This document shows, piece by piece, positions 34,243-42,854 of a stretch of DNA of 64,000 nt (its first letter is position 1; every line of letters begins with the position of its first letter). The DNA comes from Sphingobium indicum B90A. Its GTDB lineage: Bacteria; Pseudomonadota; Alphaproteobacteria; Sphingomonadales; Sphingomonadaceae. The translations under genes were made by a program, and so were the position numbers. The stretch is taken from assembly GCF_000264945.2 (NCBI RefSeq), contig NZ_CP013070.1:2294001-2358000 (forward strand), given 5' to 3'. The notes below the pieces were generated by a model. That model saw only the letters and a list, made by a program, of their open reading frames with translations, ran no database searches and was not told the DNA's origin.

Positions 34243-35412
34243 CTAGGGCGCCTGGTTGGACAGGATCAGGGAGGCCGCCGACCAGAAAAGCCCGCCGACC
34301 CCCTGGACGAAGCTGAGTTTCATGTCGGGCACCTGCACCACGGCTTCGCCGCGCAACTGGCGCACGGCTTCCTGGATGGCGTACATCCCGTACATGCCGG
34401 AATGGGTGTAGGACATACCGCCGCCATTTGTGTTGATCGGCAGGCGGCCGCCCGGCCGCGTGTGCCCTTCGGCATGGAAGGCGCCGGATTCGCCGAAACC
34501 GACGAAGCCCGTATCCTCCAGCATGTAGAGCGGCAGGTGCGCGAACGCGTCGTAGAACATGGCATGGTCGATGTCGGCATGGGTGACGCCGGCCGTTTCG
34601 AACGCCTCCGCGCTGGCCCTGCGGAAGGAGCCGAAGGAGGTGAGGTCGTCCATCTGCGACACCAGCACGCTCTCGCAGGATTCCCCGGACCCCATCAGAT
34701 AGACGGCGCGCTTCGCGCTCGGCAGGTCGCGCGCCCGCTCCGCGCTGACGAGGACGAGCGCACCGCCGCCGTCGGTCACGACGCAGCACATGTCGCGGGT
34801 GAAGGGATAGGCCACGCGCGGTCCTGCCAGAACATCCTCGACCGTCACCGGCGTCCGGCGCTGGGCGCGTTCGTTGGGGATCGCCCATTCGCGCTGCGCC
34901 ACCACCACTTCGGCCAGGTCGCGCTGCCCCATGCCCCGCGCCTCCAGGAAGGCCAGCGCGGGCAGGGTGAACAGGGAATAGGGGGCGATGGCGCCATAGG
35001 GCTGCTCGAACTGCCCGTCCGGCCCCCTGGGGTTCATCGAATAGTTGGGCATGCCCACCCACGACCGGCCGGATTCGCCATGGGTGATCAGCACGACGCT
35101 CGCCTGACCCGTGGCGATCGCGGCGGCGGCGTGGCGGACATGGGCCATGAAGCTGCATCCGCCGATGGTCGTGCCGTCCATCCAGCGCGGGCGGATGCCC
35201 AGCATGGCGGCGACTTCGATGACCTGCGTCTCCGCCGTGGCGATGCCGTCCACGTCGGCGGGCGTCAGCCCGGCATCCTTCAGCGCCCGCCGGGCGGCGT
35301 CGGCATGCAACTGGATCATCGACATATCGGGAACGACGCCGACGCGTTCCGTCTCCGACGCGCCGACGATGGCGATATTGCCGCCATTGGGGGAAGATAG
35401 GGGCATGCTCAT
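34243..35412 (-). CDS. Thiolase-fold lipid-transfer-type enzyme (thiolase or retro-aldolase)
   Basis: The 389-residue protein has the SCP-x/Ltp thiolase layout: NIAIVGASETERVG, RRALKDAGLTPADVDGIATA, the active-site region TTIGGCSFMAHVRHAAAAIA, HAMFYDAFAHLPLYMLE and the closing INTNGGGMSYTHSGMYGMYA. Ltp2-type members paired with a DUF35 protein perform retro-aldol cleavage of 3-hydroxy-acyl-CoAs instead of thiolysis. Here the partner DUF35 gene is directly upstream and its stop overlaps this start (ATGA). It would release the shortened product of the P450/CoA pathway. IS6100 lies only 37 bases after the stop. Confidence 0.85.
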   Translation of the reverse strand: MSMPLSSPNGGNIAIVGASETERVGVVPDMSMIQLHADAARRALKDAGLTPADVDGIATAETQVIEVAAMLGIRPRWMDGTTIGGCSFMAHVRHAAAAIATGQASVVLITHGESGRSWVGMPNYSMNPRGPDGQFEQPYGAIAPYSLFTLPALAFLEARGMGQRDLAEVVVAQREWAIPNERAQRRTPVTVEDVLAGPRVAYPFTRDMCCVVTDGGGALVLVSAERARDLPSAKRAVYLMGSGESCESVLVSQMDDLTSFGSFRRASAEAFETAGVTHADIDHAMFYDAFAHLPLYMLEDTGFVGFGESGAFHAEGHTRPGGRLPINTNGGGMSYTHSGMYGMYAIQEAVRQLRGEAVVQVPDMKLSFVQGVGGLFWSAASLILSNQAP

Positions 35413-35819
35413 ATCCTGACGGGCTTGAAGACGGGCAGGAACTGGTCGCCGCGCGGTTCGAACGCGACCTGCAATTCCATCCCCAGCGGCAGATTGTCCG
35501 GTTCCGGTTCGACCCCGACGATATTGGTGCAGAGGCGCGGGCCTTCCTCCAGCGTCACCAGCGCGATGATCTGCGGGTCCTTGCTCTCGAATTCCGGCGA
35601 AGGGCGATAGTTGATGATGTAGGAGGCCAGCCGCGCCCGCCCCGACACCGGCTTCCATTCGACCTCGTCCGAATTGCATTTCGGGCAGAAGGGACGCGGA
35701 TAGAAATAGAAGCTTTCGCAACGGACGCAGCGCTGGATGCGCAACTCTCCTTCGGCCGCGCCCTGCCAGAAGGGCGCGGTTTCCGGGGTAGGTTCGGGAA
35801 TGGGCCCGATCGACATCAT
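35409..35819 (-). CDS. DUF35 OB-fold zinc-ribbon protein, thiolase/aldolase partner
   Basis: The 136-residue protein has a rubredoxin-like zinc ribbon with C31-x2-C34 and C45-x2-C48 (CVRCESFYFYPRPFCPKC) followed by an OB-fold (GRARLASYIINYRPSPEF, IIALVTLEEGPRLCTNIVGV). DUF35 proteins bind acyl-CoA and form complexes with thiolase-like or MaoC-like enzymes, as ChsH2 and Ltp2 partners do in steroid side-chain degradation. Coupled translation with the thiolase gene supports a complex. GGAG lies just before the start. Confidence 0.88.
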   Translation of the reverse strand: MMSIGPIPEPTPETAPFWQGAAEGELRIQRCVRCESFYFYPRPFCPKCNSDEVEWKPVSGRARLASYIINYRPSPEFESKDPQIIALVTLEEGPRLCTNIVGVEPEPDNLPLGMELQVAFEPRGDQFLPVFKPVRI

Positions 35820-35844
35820 GAATCTCCGTCAGTCATGGCCCGGT

Positions 35845-36759
35845 TCACATCTGCGAATCGAAATAGATGCTGGGCGCCAGCCCGTCCGCGAGCGGGCGGA
35901 ACTCCCTTTCCACCGTGGCGGCGAAGGTCGCTGCATCCAGATCGGCCATGCCGTTCAGGGTCTTGATCATCTCCGGCACATTGTAGAGCATCAGCTCGCC
36001 CCCCGCCGCGCCGATGGTCCGCCCGGACATCCAGCCCGATTGCTTCGAACCCAGGAACACCGCGATGGGCGCGACGCGGTCGGGCGTATAGGGGTCGTCC
36101 GCCCGCGCCGGGCCGTCCACATTCTTGTCTTCGGGCGCGGTTTCGGTGAGCCGCGTCGTCGCGCCCGGCGCGATGGCGTTGACCGTGACGCCGTAACGGG
36201 CAAGGCCGTTCGCCAGCGACATGGTCAGGCCGACGACGCCCATCTTGGCGGCGGCGTAATTGGGCTGGCCGGGCGACCCGTGCAGGCCCGAAGCGGAGGT
36301 GAAGTTGACGATCCGGAAATCGCCCTGCGGATTGCGCAGCGAACGCCAATAGGCGGCGGCGGGCTTGATGGTCGAATAATGCCCCTTCAGGTGGACGCGG
36401 ATGACCGCATCCCAATCCTTCTCGTCCAGGTTGAAGATCATCCGGTCGCGCAATATGCCCGCCACATTGACGACGATGTCCAGCCCGCCGAACTTCTCTA
36501 TGGCCAGGCCGACCAGCCGTTCGCCGGTCGCGACGTCGGCGATGTCGCCGCCGTCGGCAATGGCCTGCCCCCCGGCGGCGATGATGTCGCTGGCGACGGC
36601 GGCGGCCGGTCCCAGGTCGCTGCCTTCGCCCGTCGTGTCGCCGCCCAGGTCGTTGATGACGACCTTCGCGCCCTCCGCCGCGTAGCGCCGCGCTATCGCC
36701 GCCCCGATGCCGCGCCCGGCCCCGGTGATGATGGCGACCCGTCCTTCCAATGCACCCAT
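35845..36759 (-). CDS. SDR 3-hydroxyacyl-CoA dehydrogenase, MFE-2-like
   Basis: The 304-residue protein has the Rossmann motif TGAGRGIGAAIARRYAAEGA and the long insert NDLGGDTTGEGSDLGPAAAV typical of peroxisomal multifunctional enzyme type 2 dehydrogenase domains. NVAGILRDRMIFNLDEKDWD and the catalytic SGLHGSPGQPNYAAAK follow. Such domains oxidise 3-hydroxyacyl-CoAs. Its place between the CoA-transferase/MaoC genes and the thiolase supports a beta-oxidation-like step. Confidence 0.85.
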   Translation of the reverse strand: MGALEGRVAIITGAGRGIGAAIARRYAAEGAKVVINDLGGDTTGEGSDLGPAAAVASDIIAAGGQAIADGGDIADVATGERLVGLAIEKFGGLDIVVNVAGILRDRMIFNLDEKDWDAVIRVHLKGHYSTIKPAAAYWRSLRNPQGDFRIVNFTSASGLHGSPGQPNYAAAKMGVVGLTMSLANGLARYGVTVNAIAPGATTRLTETAPEDKNVDGPARADDPYTPDRVAPIAVFLGSKQSGWMSGRTIGAAGGELMLYNVPEMIKTLNGMADLDAATFAATVEREFRPLADGLAPSIYFDSQM

Positions 36760-36805
36760 GACATATCCTCGACTTGTTGCTTGTGGTTTCGTTGTTCCGC
36801 TTTCC

Positions 36806-38227
36806 TCAGGCCGCCGCCCGCCTGGGGGGCGCGTAGAGAAGCTGGATGTCGGTGAAGCCGTGCAGGCCCCATGGTCCGTTTTCGACGCCGATGCCGCTCG
36901 ACTTCAGCCCGCCGAAGGGCAGATGGGGTTGCAGGCCCATGGCATGGCCGTTGACCTGCACCTGCCCCGCCTCGATCCCCAGCCCGACATTGGCGGCGCG
37001 GATCGGGTCGGACGACCAGACCGACGCGGTCAGGCCGAACGGACCCGCATTGGCGCGGGCGACCGCATCGTCGACATCGCTGTAGGACAGGATCGGCAGC
37101 GCCGGGCCGAACTGCTCCTCGCTCACGATCCGCGCCCTTTCGTCCAGATCGGCGAGGATGGTCGGCTGGAAGAAGAAGCCGGGCCGGTCCATCGGCGCGC
37201 CGCCCGCCGCCACCCGCGCTCCCATGCCGATGGCTTCCGCGACCAGTTCCTTCACGCGCTCGAACTGCGGCCGGTTGCAGAGCGGCCCCAGCAGCGCGCC
37301 TTCCTCGTTCCAGGCGCCGACCGCCACGGAACGGGCGCGCTCCGCCAGCGCCTCGACCAGTTCGTCATGGCGGCTTTCATGGACATAGATGCGCTTGATC
37401 GCGACGCAGACCTGCCCATTATTGGCGAAGGCGCCCCAGAACAGCTCGTCCGCGATGGCGGATATGTCGGCATCGTCCAATATCACCGCCGGATCGTTGC
37501 CGCCCAGTTCCAGCGTCACCCGCTTCAGGTCGTTGGCCCCCGACGCCATCACCTTCCTGCCGGTCGCGGTCGACCCGGTGAAGGTCAGCTTGCGCGGTAT
37601 GGCATGGGCGGTCATCGCCGCGCCCAGCGGGTCCGGGCCGGAAATGACGTTCAGCACGCCGGGCGGCAGGACCGATTGCAGCGCCTGCCCGACCGCCAGC
37701 GTCGAAAGCGGCGTATAGGGCGATGGCTTCAGCACCAGCGTGTTCCCGGCGCGCAGGGCGGGCGCGATCTTCCAGAAGGCGAGGGCGATGGGATAATTCC
37801 ACGGCGTAATGCCCGCCACCACGCCCAGCGGCCTGCGGACGATTTCCGCATAGGCCGCCGCATCGTCCTGCACCACCTCCCGCGGCAGTTCGAGATCGGC
37901 ATAATAGCGGAGCCATTCCGCCGACGCCTCAAACTCTATGCCGGTGTCCGCCAGCGGCTTGCCCTGTTCCTGGGCCAGTGTCGGTCCCAGATCGGCGGCC
38001 ATCTCCATCACCAGCCCGGCGGCCTCCTTCAGCGCCCTGCGGCGCAACCCCTCGTCGCGGCTCCACGAAGCGAAGGCGTCCTGCGCGGTCGCCATCGCCT
38101 CCTCCAACTGTTCGGGGCTGGCGGCAGGGGCCTCGGCAAAGGCTTCGCCCGTCGATGGATCGATCACCGGGAAGGTGGCCCCTGTCCCGACGGATCGACC
38201 GTTGATGGTCATTGCGATGGCGTTCAC
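36806..38227 (-). CDS. NAD(P)-dependent aldehyde dehydrogenase
   Basis: The 473-residue ALDH has the cofactor motif FTGSTATGRKVMA, general base region VTLELGGNDPAVIL with the catalytic Glu, and nucleophile Cys in FANNGQVCVAIKRIYV. The closing QPHLPFGGLKSSGIGVENG is also present. It starts at a GTG with AAGGA upstream. In this operon it should oxidise the aldehyde produced by the alcohol dehydrogenase to a carboxylic acid before CoA activation. The substrate is unknown. Confidence 0.9.
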   Translation of the reverse strand: MNAIAMTINGRSVGTGATFPVIDPSTGEAFAEAPAASPEQLEEAMATAQDAFASWSRDEGLRRRALKEAAGLVMEMAADLGPTLAQEQGKPLADTGIEFEASAEWLRYYADLELPREVVQDDAAAYAEIVRRPLGVVAGITPWNYPIALAFWKIAPALRAGNTLVLKPSPYTPLSTLAVGQALQSVLPPGVLNVISGPDPLGAAMTAHAIPRKLTFTGSTATGRKVMASGANDLKRVTLELGGNDPAVILDDADISAIADELFWGAFANNGQVCVAIKRIYVHESRHDELVEALAERARSVAVGAWNEEGALLGPLCNRPQFERVKELVAEAIGMGARVAAGGAPMDRPGFFFQPTILADLDERARIVSEEQFGPALPILSYSDVDDAVARANAGPFGLTASVWSSDPIRAANVGLGIEAGQVQVNGHAMGLQPHLPFGGLKSSGIGVENGPWGLHGFTDIQLLYAPPRRAAA

Positions 38228-38261
38228 GGCTGTTTTTTTCCTTATGCTTGCGATCCGGGGC

Positions 38262-40568
38262 TCAACGATAGGCGTGCGGCAATATCTGCGGCATGGGTCC
38301 GCCGACCGCGACGGCGCGGCGTTCGATCAACTGGTCGATGGTCGCAGGATCGATCCCCGCATCCTCCAATATCCGGACGCTGTGCTCGCCGATCCCCGGC
38401 GGCTTCAGCACGCCGCGCCATTCGGTCCTGCTGAAGGATGCGATGCGGCCCGGCGTGGCGATGAAGCCGCCATTGTCGGAAGGATAGACATGGGCGAAGC
38501 CAGCCTCGCACAGCCGGGGATCGCGCAGCACCTCCGTCACCTTCCTGACGGATGCCGACGGCACGCCCGCCCGGTTGAGGCGGCGCGTCGCCTCCTCGCG
38601 GCTGAGATCGATGATGGCGGCCCCGATGGCGGCAATGGCCCCATCCTTGTCCGCCAGCTTTTCCTCAGGAATTTCCAGGGCGCTGGCGATCTTCGCCGGG
38701 GCGTCGGGCGCGGCGATCCGGACCCAGCCGTCCGCCGCCCGATACATGCGGTCGAACGCGCCGTCCCCCTGGAAGTCGACGCCGCCGACGATGGCGGGCG
38801 GGCGGCCTTCGAACCGGATGATCTCCGCCGACTGGAGGTAGGTTGCGGTGCCCAGCAGCGTGTCCCATGTCCGCTGGCCTTCCCCGGTGCGCAGCCGGTG
38901 GAACAGGGCAAGCGCGATGGTGAGCGAGGACATGGAGGCCGTGCTGATGTCGCAGACGGATATGGTGTTGACGATGGGTTCGCCGTCGCCGCCCTCCGCC
39001 GCCATCATCCCGGCCATGCCCTGCAACACCATGTCCACGCCGCCGCGCCCGCCCAGCGGGCCGGTCTGGCCGAAGGCGGAAAGCGACATGGTGACGATGC
39101 CGGGGTTGATCGCCTTAAGGGAATCATAGTCGATGCCCAGGCTTTTCGTCACGCCGGGCCTCAGGCCGTCGATGAAGACGTCCGCGCCCTCGATGATCTT
39201 GTGGAAGGCCCGGATGCTGTCGGGATGTTTCAGGTCGATGGCGATGCTGCGCATGCCCCGGTTCGCGCCATAGGCGGGCTTGCGGAAGGGGTCGCCCTCT
39301 CGCGGTTCCACCTTGATCACGTCCGCGCCCAGCGCCGAAAGCAGGCATCCGGCATAGGGGCTGGCGAGGAACGGCCCGCTGTTGACGACCCTGATGCCCG
39401 ACAGCGGGCCGGATCGCACGAGCGGGCGCGCATCGGCGGCCGGACGGGGCTGCGCGGGCCATGGCGCGACCTTGCCGCTATGCTCGCCAAGGGCAGGGGC
39501 GGGGCCGCGAACGGCGCCCGGCGTCGCGGTCAGGTTGATCGGGACGCCCGGCATGACGACAGGACCACGGTCGGGATCGTCAACCTCCACCCGCATGCCC
39601 ATGGCGGCGACCTGGGGATGGTCCAGCCACCCCTCGCGCCCGTCGATCGGTCCGGAGGGGATGCCGACGGCGTCGAGGCGGTCCAGCCAATATTGGCGGG
39701 GCTGCTTCAGCACCGCTTCCTCGACCGCCTTCTGCACCCAGCCGATATTCTCCGGCGCGACCATGTTCGCCAGGCTGCCGCCCAGCCGCTCATCCTCGAC
39801 AATCGAACCTAGCCCGATCACCTCCATGAACATCGCCTCGAACCGGGGACCGAGCGCGCCGCTGGTGAACCATTTGCCGTCGCCCGCGATCATCCGGGAA
39901 TAGGTCGGATGGCGGCCCGCGCCCCCCACGGCGGTGCTGGGGTCCGGCGCGTTGGGATCGACCACCAGCGATATCATGGTAAGCTGCTGAAGCGCGTTGA
40001 TGCCGGACACGGTGACGCGCTGCCCGAAACCCGAACCCTCGCGCTCGATCAAGGCCGCCACCGCGCAGACCGACGCCCACAGGCCATGCGCATAGAGCAA
40101 AGTCTGATAGACGGACTCGACCGGCTCCCCCGATACGGAGGACTGGCGGGCGAACTGGCCGCCATAGGCCCCCAGCAGCGCGGCGGATTCGACCCCGCCC
40201 GCCCAGGGGACATGGCCGGGCAGATAGACGGGCATCTCCAGCAGGATCAGCCGGGGATGGCTGGCCAGCAGTTCGTCGCCGTCCAGCCCGAAGGCCGCCA
40301 GTTCCTCGCCGTCCCTGGTGATCAGCATGTCGGCCCCGCCGATCCGGTTCCGCAGCCATGCGCGCCCCTCGGCCGATCCGGGATCGATCACCACGCTGCG
40401 CTTGCCGCGATTCCACATCGGAAAGCCGGGACGGCCGCGTTCCGGGTCGCCGTCCGGCGTCTCGACCTTCACCACGTCGGCGCCGAAGTCGGCGCAGAAC
40501 ATGCCGACTATGGGGCCGGCGACGCCGGTCGCGAGTTCGATCACCCGAATATCGCCAAGAGCATCCAT
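38262..40568 (-). CDS. Double-domain CaiB/BaiF family III CoA-transferase
   Basis: At 768 residues this is twice the usual size. The first CaiB domain (about 1-370) starts LGDIRVIELATGVAGPIVGM and the second (about 400-768) starts LSGIRVVNSGPFLASPYAGC, a tandem duplication and fusion. Family III enzymes use an Asp in the motif GQxVD. The first domain has Thr there (GQRVTVS, T186) and the second Trp followed by Asp (GQRTWDT, W568-D569). Either catalysis uses D569 or the chemistry is unusual. It should place CoA on the acid made by the aldehyde dehydrogenase. Confidence 0.88.
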   Translation of the reverse strand: MDALGDIRVIELATGVAGPIVGMFCADFGADVVKVETPDGDPERGRPGFPMWNRGKRSVVIDPGSAEGRAWLRNRIGGADMLITRDGEELAAFGLDGDELLASHPRLILLEMPVYLPGHVPWAGGVESAALLGAYGGQFARQSSVSGEPVESVYQTLLYAHGLWASVCAVAALIEREGSGFGQRVTVSGINALQQLTMISLVVDPNAPDPSTAVGGAGRHPTYSRMIAGDGKWFTSGALGPRFEAMFMEVIGLGSIVEDERLGGSLANMVAPENIGWVQKAVEEAVLKQPRQYWLDRLDAVGIPSGPIDGREGWLDHPQVAAMGMRVEVDDPDRGPVVMPGVPINLTATPGAVRGPAPALGEHSGKVAPWPAQPRPAADARPLVRSGPLSGIRVVNSGPFLASPYAGCLLSALGADVIKVEPREGDPFRKPAYGANRGMRSIAIDLKHPDSIRAFHKIIEGADVFIDGLRPGVTKSLGIDYDSLKAINPGIVTMSLSAFGQTGPLGGRGGVDMVLQGMAGMMAAEGGDGEPIVNTISVCDISTASMSSLTIALALFHRLRTGEGQRTWDTLLGTATYLQSAEIIRFEGRPPAIVGGVDFQGDGAFDRMYRAADGWVRIAAPDAPAKIASALEIPEEKLADKDGAIAAIGAAIIDLSREEATRRLNRAGVPSASVRKVTEVLRDPRLCEAGFAHVYPSDNGGFIATPGRIASFSRTEWRGVLKPPGIGEHSVRILEDAGIDPATIDQLIERRAVAVGGPMPQILPHAYR

Positions 40569-40612
40569 TGGTCGTCAAAGCTCCCGAAAAATTATCGTTC
40601 TTGCGGCCATGG

Positions 40613-41041
40613 TCAGGCGCGGGACGGAACCGCCACGATGGCGCGCCCCGGCGAAGTGCCCTTGCCGTCCTGATTTTCCACGTCGATCTGAAGGTGGATG
40701 AGGGCCGCGCCGTCATCCGCGACGGACTTTTCCACGACCACCGCCCTGGTCGACAATATGTCGTTCTTCTGGTTGATGGCGCGGAACTGCATGGCCAGTT
40801 CCCTGATCTCGCTCTCGTCGCCCGCCCAGTCGCGCAGGGCGTTCAGCATATAGGCCCAGCGCAGATTGCCCATGCCGAACGCGCCCGGCTGTCCCGCCGC
40901 CTGTCCCGCCTCATCGTCCATATGGACATAGACGAACTCCTCGTTCACCGCGGCGAAGCGGCTCCATTCCATCATGGTCGTCTTGCGGGTGAAGGCCGGA
41001 ATCTGGTCGCCCACGGCGATGTCTTCGAAGAAAATGGACAA
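40613..41041 (-). CDS. MaoC-like hot-dog protein (enoyl-CoA hydratase subunit)
   Basis: The 142-residue hot-dog-fold protein has the MaoC pattern (FEDIAVGDQIPAFTRKTTMM, EWSRFAAVNEEFVYVHMDDE, AFGMGNLRWAYMLNALRDW). Length and pairing with the adjacent 168-residue MaoC protein suggest a heteromeric hydratase like ChsH1/ChsH2 or HTD2-type pairs. The catalytic Asp/His pair of R-hydratases is not obvious in this subunit; HMDDE may provide it. It lies 10 bases downstream of its partner. Confidence 0.75.
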   Translation of the reverse strand: MSIFFEDIAVGDQIPAFTRKTTMMEWSRFAAVNEEFVYVHMDDEAGQAAGQPGAFGMGNLRWAYMLNALRDWAGDESEIRELAMQFRAINQKNDILSTRAVVVEKSVADDGAALIHLQIDVENQDGKGTSPGRAIVAVPSRA

Positions 41042-41051
41042 GGCGAAGCTC

Positions 41052-41558
41052 CTAATAATGAATGAGGGTCATGACGCGGGACTTCACCCATTCGCCGCGC
41101 TGGTTCGTCCATTCGGTCTCGTTATAGGTGTAGAGCGTCAGGCCGTTGCGGCCCTCCCGCTCCTCCCAATGGGTCAGGCGGGAACGGCTGGAGATGACGT
41201 CGCCCGGCCGCATGCGCGCCCCGAACCTGTCGACCTGGCCGCCGTTCAGGATATTGTCGCCCTTCTTCGTTTCCTGGCCGGGGATCGCGCCCTGAAGCCG
41301 CAATTCCTCCTCGGTCAGTTCGCGGGGCAACTGCCAGGCGAAGGGGTTGAAATCCTCCGGCGCGACGATCCCGCCCCAGCGGGTCGTCCGGGCATATTCC
41401 TCGTCCCAGAAGAGACGCGGCGGCATCTGCCCCCAATAGGTCGCTATCGCCCAGCGGCGTATGTCGGTGGCCGTGATCGGAAAGCTGGTCTCGAACGAAT
41501 GCCAGACGCCTTTCGACGCCTCCATCTGCGGCGTGACGAGGGTGGTCGCCTCTTCCAT
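41052..41558 (-). CDS. MaoC N-terminal-type dehydratase subunit
   Basis: The 168-residue protein starts MEEATTLVTPQMEAS with GGGAGG at good spacing, so the ATG at 41558 is preferred over one at 41573. The hot-dog pattern of the FAS1_DH/MaoC_N family is visible in FPITATDIRRWAIATYWGQM, GIVAPEDFNPFAWQL and MRPGDVISSRSRLTHWEERE. With the next gene it likely forms an enoyl-CoA hydratase acting before the SDR dehydrogenase. Confidence 0.78.
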   Translation of the reverse strand: MEEATTLVTPQMEASKGVWHSFETSFPITATDIRRWAIATYWGQMPPRLFWDEEYARTTRWGGIVAPEDFNPFAWQLPRELTEEELRLQGAIPGQETKKGDNILNGGQVDRFGARMRPGDVISSRSRLTHWEEREGRNGLTLYTYNETEWTNQRGEWVKSRVMTLIHY

Positions 41559-41578
41559 GGTCGGTCCTCCCATCGGTC

Positions 41579-42811
41579 CTAGAGCGCCACCGGCAGCCGG
41601 GCGATGCCGTTGATGCTCGCATGGCTCTTGAACTGGATGTCGGCCGGATCGGTCGCCAGCCGCACGTTCGGAATGCGCCGCAGCAGCGTTTCGAACACGA
41701 TCTGCAATTCGATGCGGGCCAGCGCCTGACCGATGCACTGGTGCACGCCATAGCCGAAGGCGACATGGTCGCGCGGGCGGCGGCGTATGTCGAACTTCGC
41801 CGCATCCGGGAAATGCCCGTCGTCGCGGTTCGCCGCGAAGTTGAGCGGGATGATCCCTTCGCCCGCAGGGATCGTCACCCCGCCAATCTCTATATCCTCC
41901 GTCGCGATGCGCAGGATGATGAGGTGCACGACCGTCAGATAGCGCAGCAGTTCCTCTATGGCGTCCGGGATCAGGGCCGGTTCCGCCTGAAGCTGCGCCA
42001 GTTGATCCGGATGCTCCAGCAGCGTCAGCATGCCCAGGCCGATCATGTTCGCGGTCGTGTCATGACCCGCGACCAGCAGCAGCCATGCGGTGTTCAGCAC
42101 GTCCCGCCGCTCGATCTGGCCCTCCCGGCTGGCGCGCACCAGGTCGCCCAATATGTCGTCGCCCGGATCGTCCAGCTTCTCCCGCTCGGCGATCAGCCGG
42201 TCGACATAGTCGTTGATGTTCGCATAGGCCTCCGTGGCGCGCTCTATGGCTTCCTCCGTCCCCAGGCTGGCGGCCAGCAGCGCCTCCGTCTCCCGGTTGA
42301 AGAAGGGATGGTCCGACGGCGGCACGCCCAGCAGCCAGGCGATCACCGTGGAGGGGACGGGCAGGGCGATCTCCTCCACGAAATCGAACGGCTCCGAACG
42401 ATCGATGATATGGTCGATATGCTCGTCGACCAGCGCCTGGATGCGCGGCCGCATGACCTCCAGCTTCTTCACGATGAAATGCTTGGAGATGAGCCGCCGG
42501 AACAGCGTGTGGCGCGGCGCGTCCATGTTGAGGAAGGTGCTTTCCTCCTCGCTGGGGCGCGGCAACAGTTCGATCTGGGGGAAGCCGGGCAGATTCTGGT
42601 TCGAACTGACCCTGGGATCGGCCAGGATGCTCCGGACGTCGTTATAGCGGGTGACGAGCCAGGCCGGCGTGCCGTCGTGCAGGACGACGCGCCGGACCGG
42701 CTCGTGCTCGCGCAGCCAGGCATAGGCCGGCGGCGGATCATAAGTGCCGCGCTCCCAGGGGAAGGTGGTTTCGGGAACGGGCTTTTCCTGGATTTGGGTC
42801 TCTGTCGTCAC
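41579..42811 (-). CDS. Bacterial cytochrome P450 (class I)
   Basis: The 410-residue soluble P450 has the oxygen-activating I-helix LLLVAGHDTTANMIG, the ExxR motif in EELLRYLTVVH, and the heme loop HVAFGYGVHQCIGQALARIE with the proximal Cys at about 359. The family is close to the actinobacterial/sphingomonad CYP107/CYP105-like clan; no exact CYP family is assigned. A [3Fe-4S] ferredoxin gene lies two genes upstream as electron donor. The alcohol dehydrogenase between them suggests the P450 makes a primary or allylic alcohol. Confidence 0.92.
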   Translation of the reverse strand: MTTETQIQEKPVPETTFPWERGTYDPPPAYAWLREHEPVRRVVLHDGTPAWLVTRYNDVRSILADPRVSSNQNLPGFPQIELLPRPSEEESTFLNMDAPRHTLFRRLISKHFIVKKLEVMRPRIQALVDEHIDHIIDRSEPFDFVEEIALPVPSTVIAWLLGVPPSDHPFFNRETEALLAASLGTEEAIERATEAYANINDYVDRLIAEREKLDDPGDDILGDLVRASREGQIERRDVLNTAWLLLVAGHDTTANMIGLGMLTLLEHPDQLAQLQAEPALIPDAIEELLRYLTVVHLIILRIATEDIEIGGVTIPAGEGIIPLNFAANRDDGHFPDAAKFDIRRRPRDHVAFGYGVHQCIGQALARIELQIVFETLLRRIPNVRLATDPADIQFKSHASINGIARLPVAL

Positions 42812-42854
42812 TGGCTCGTGCCTTCTTCGTAGTGGGTGTCAGCGGTTCGTCGCG

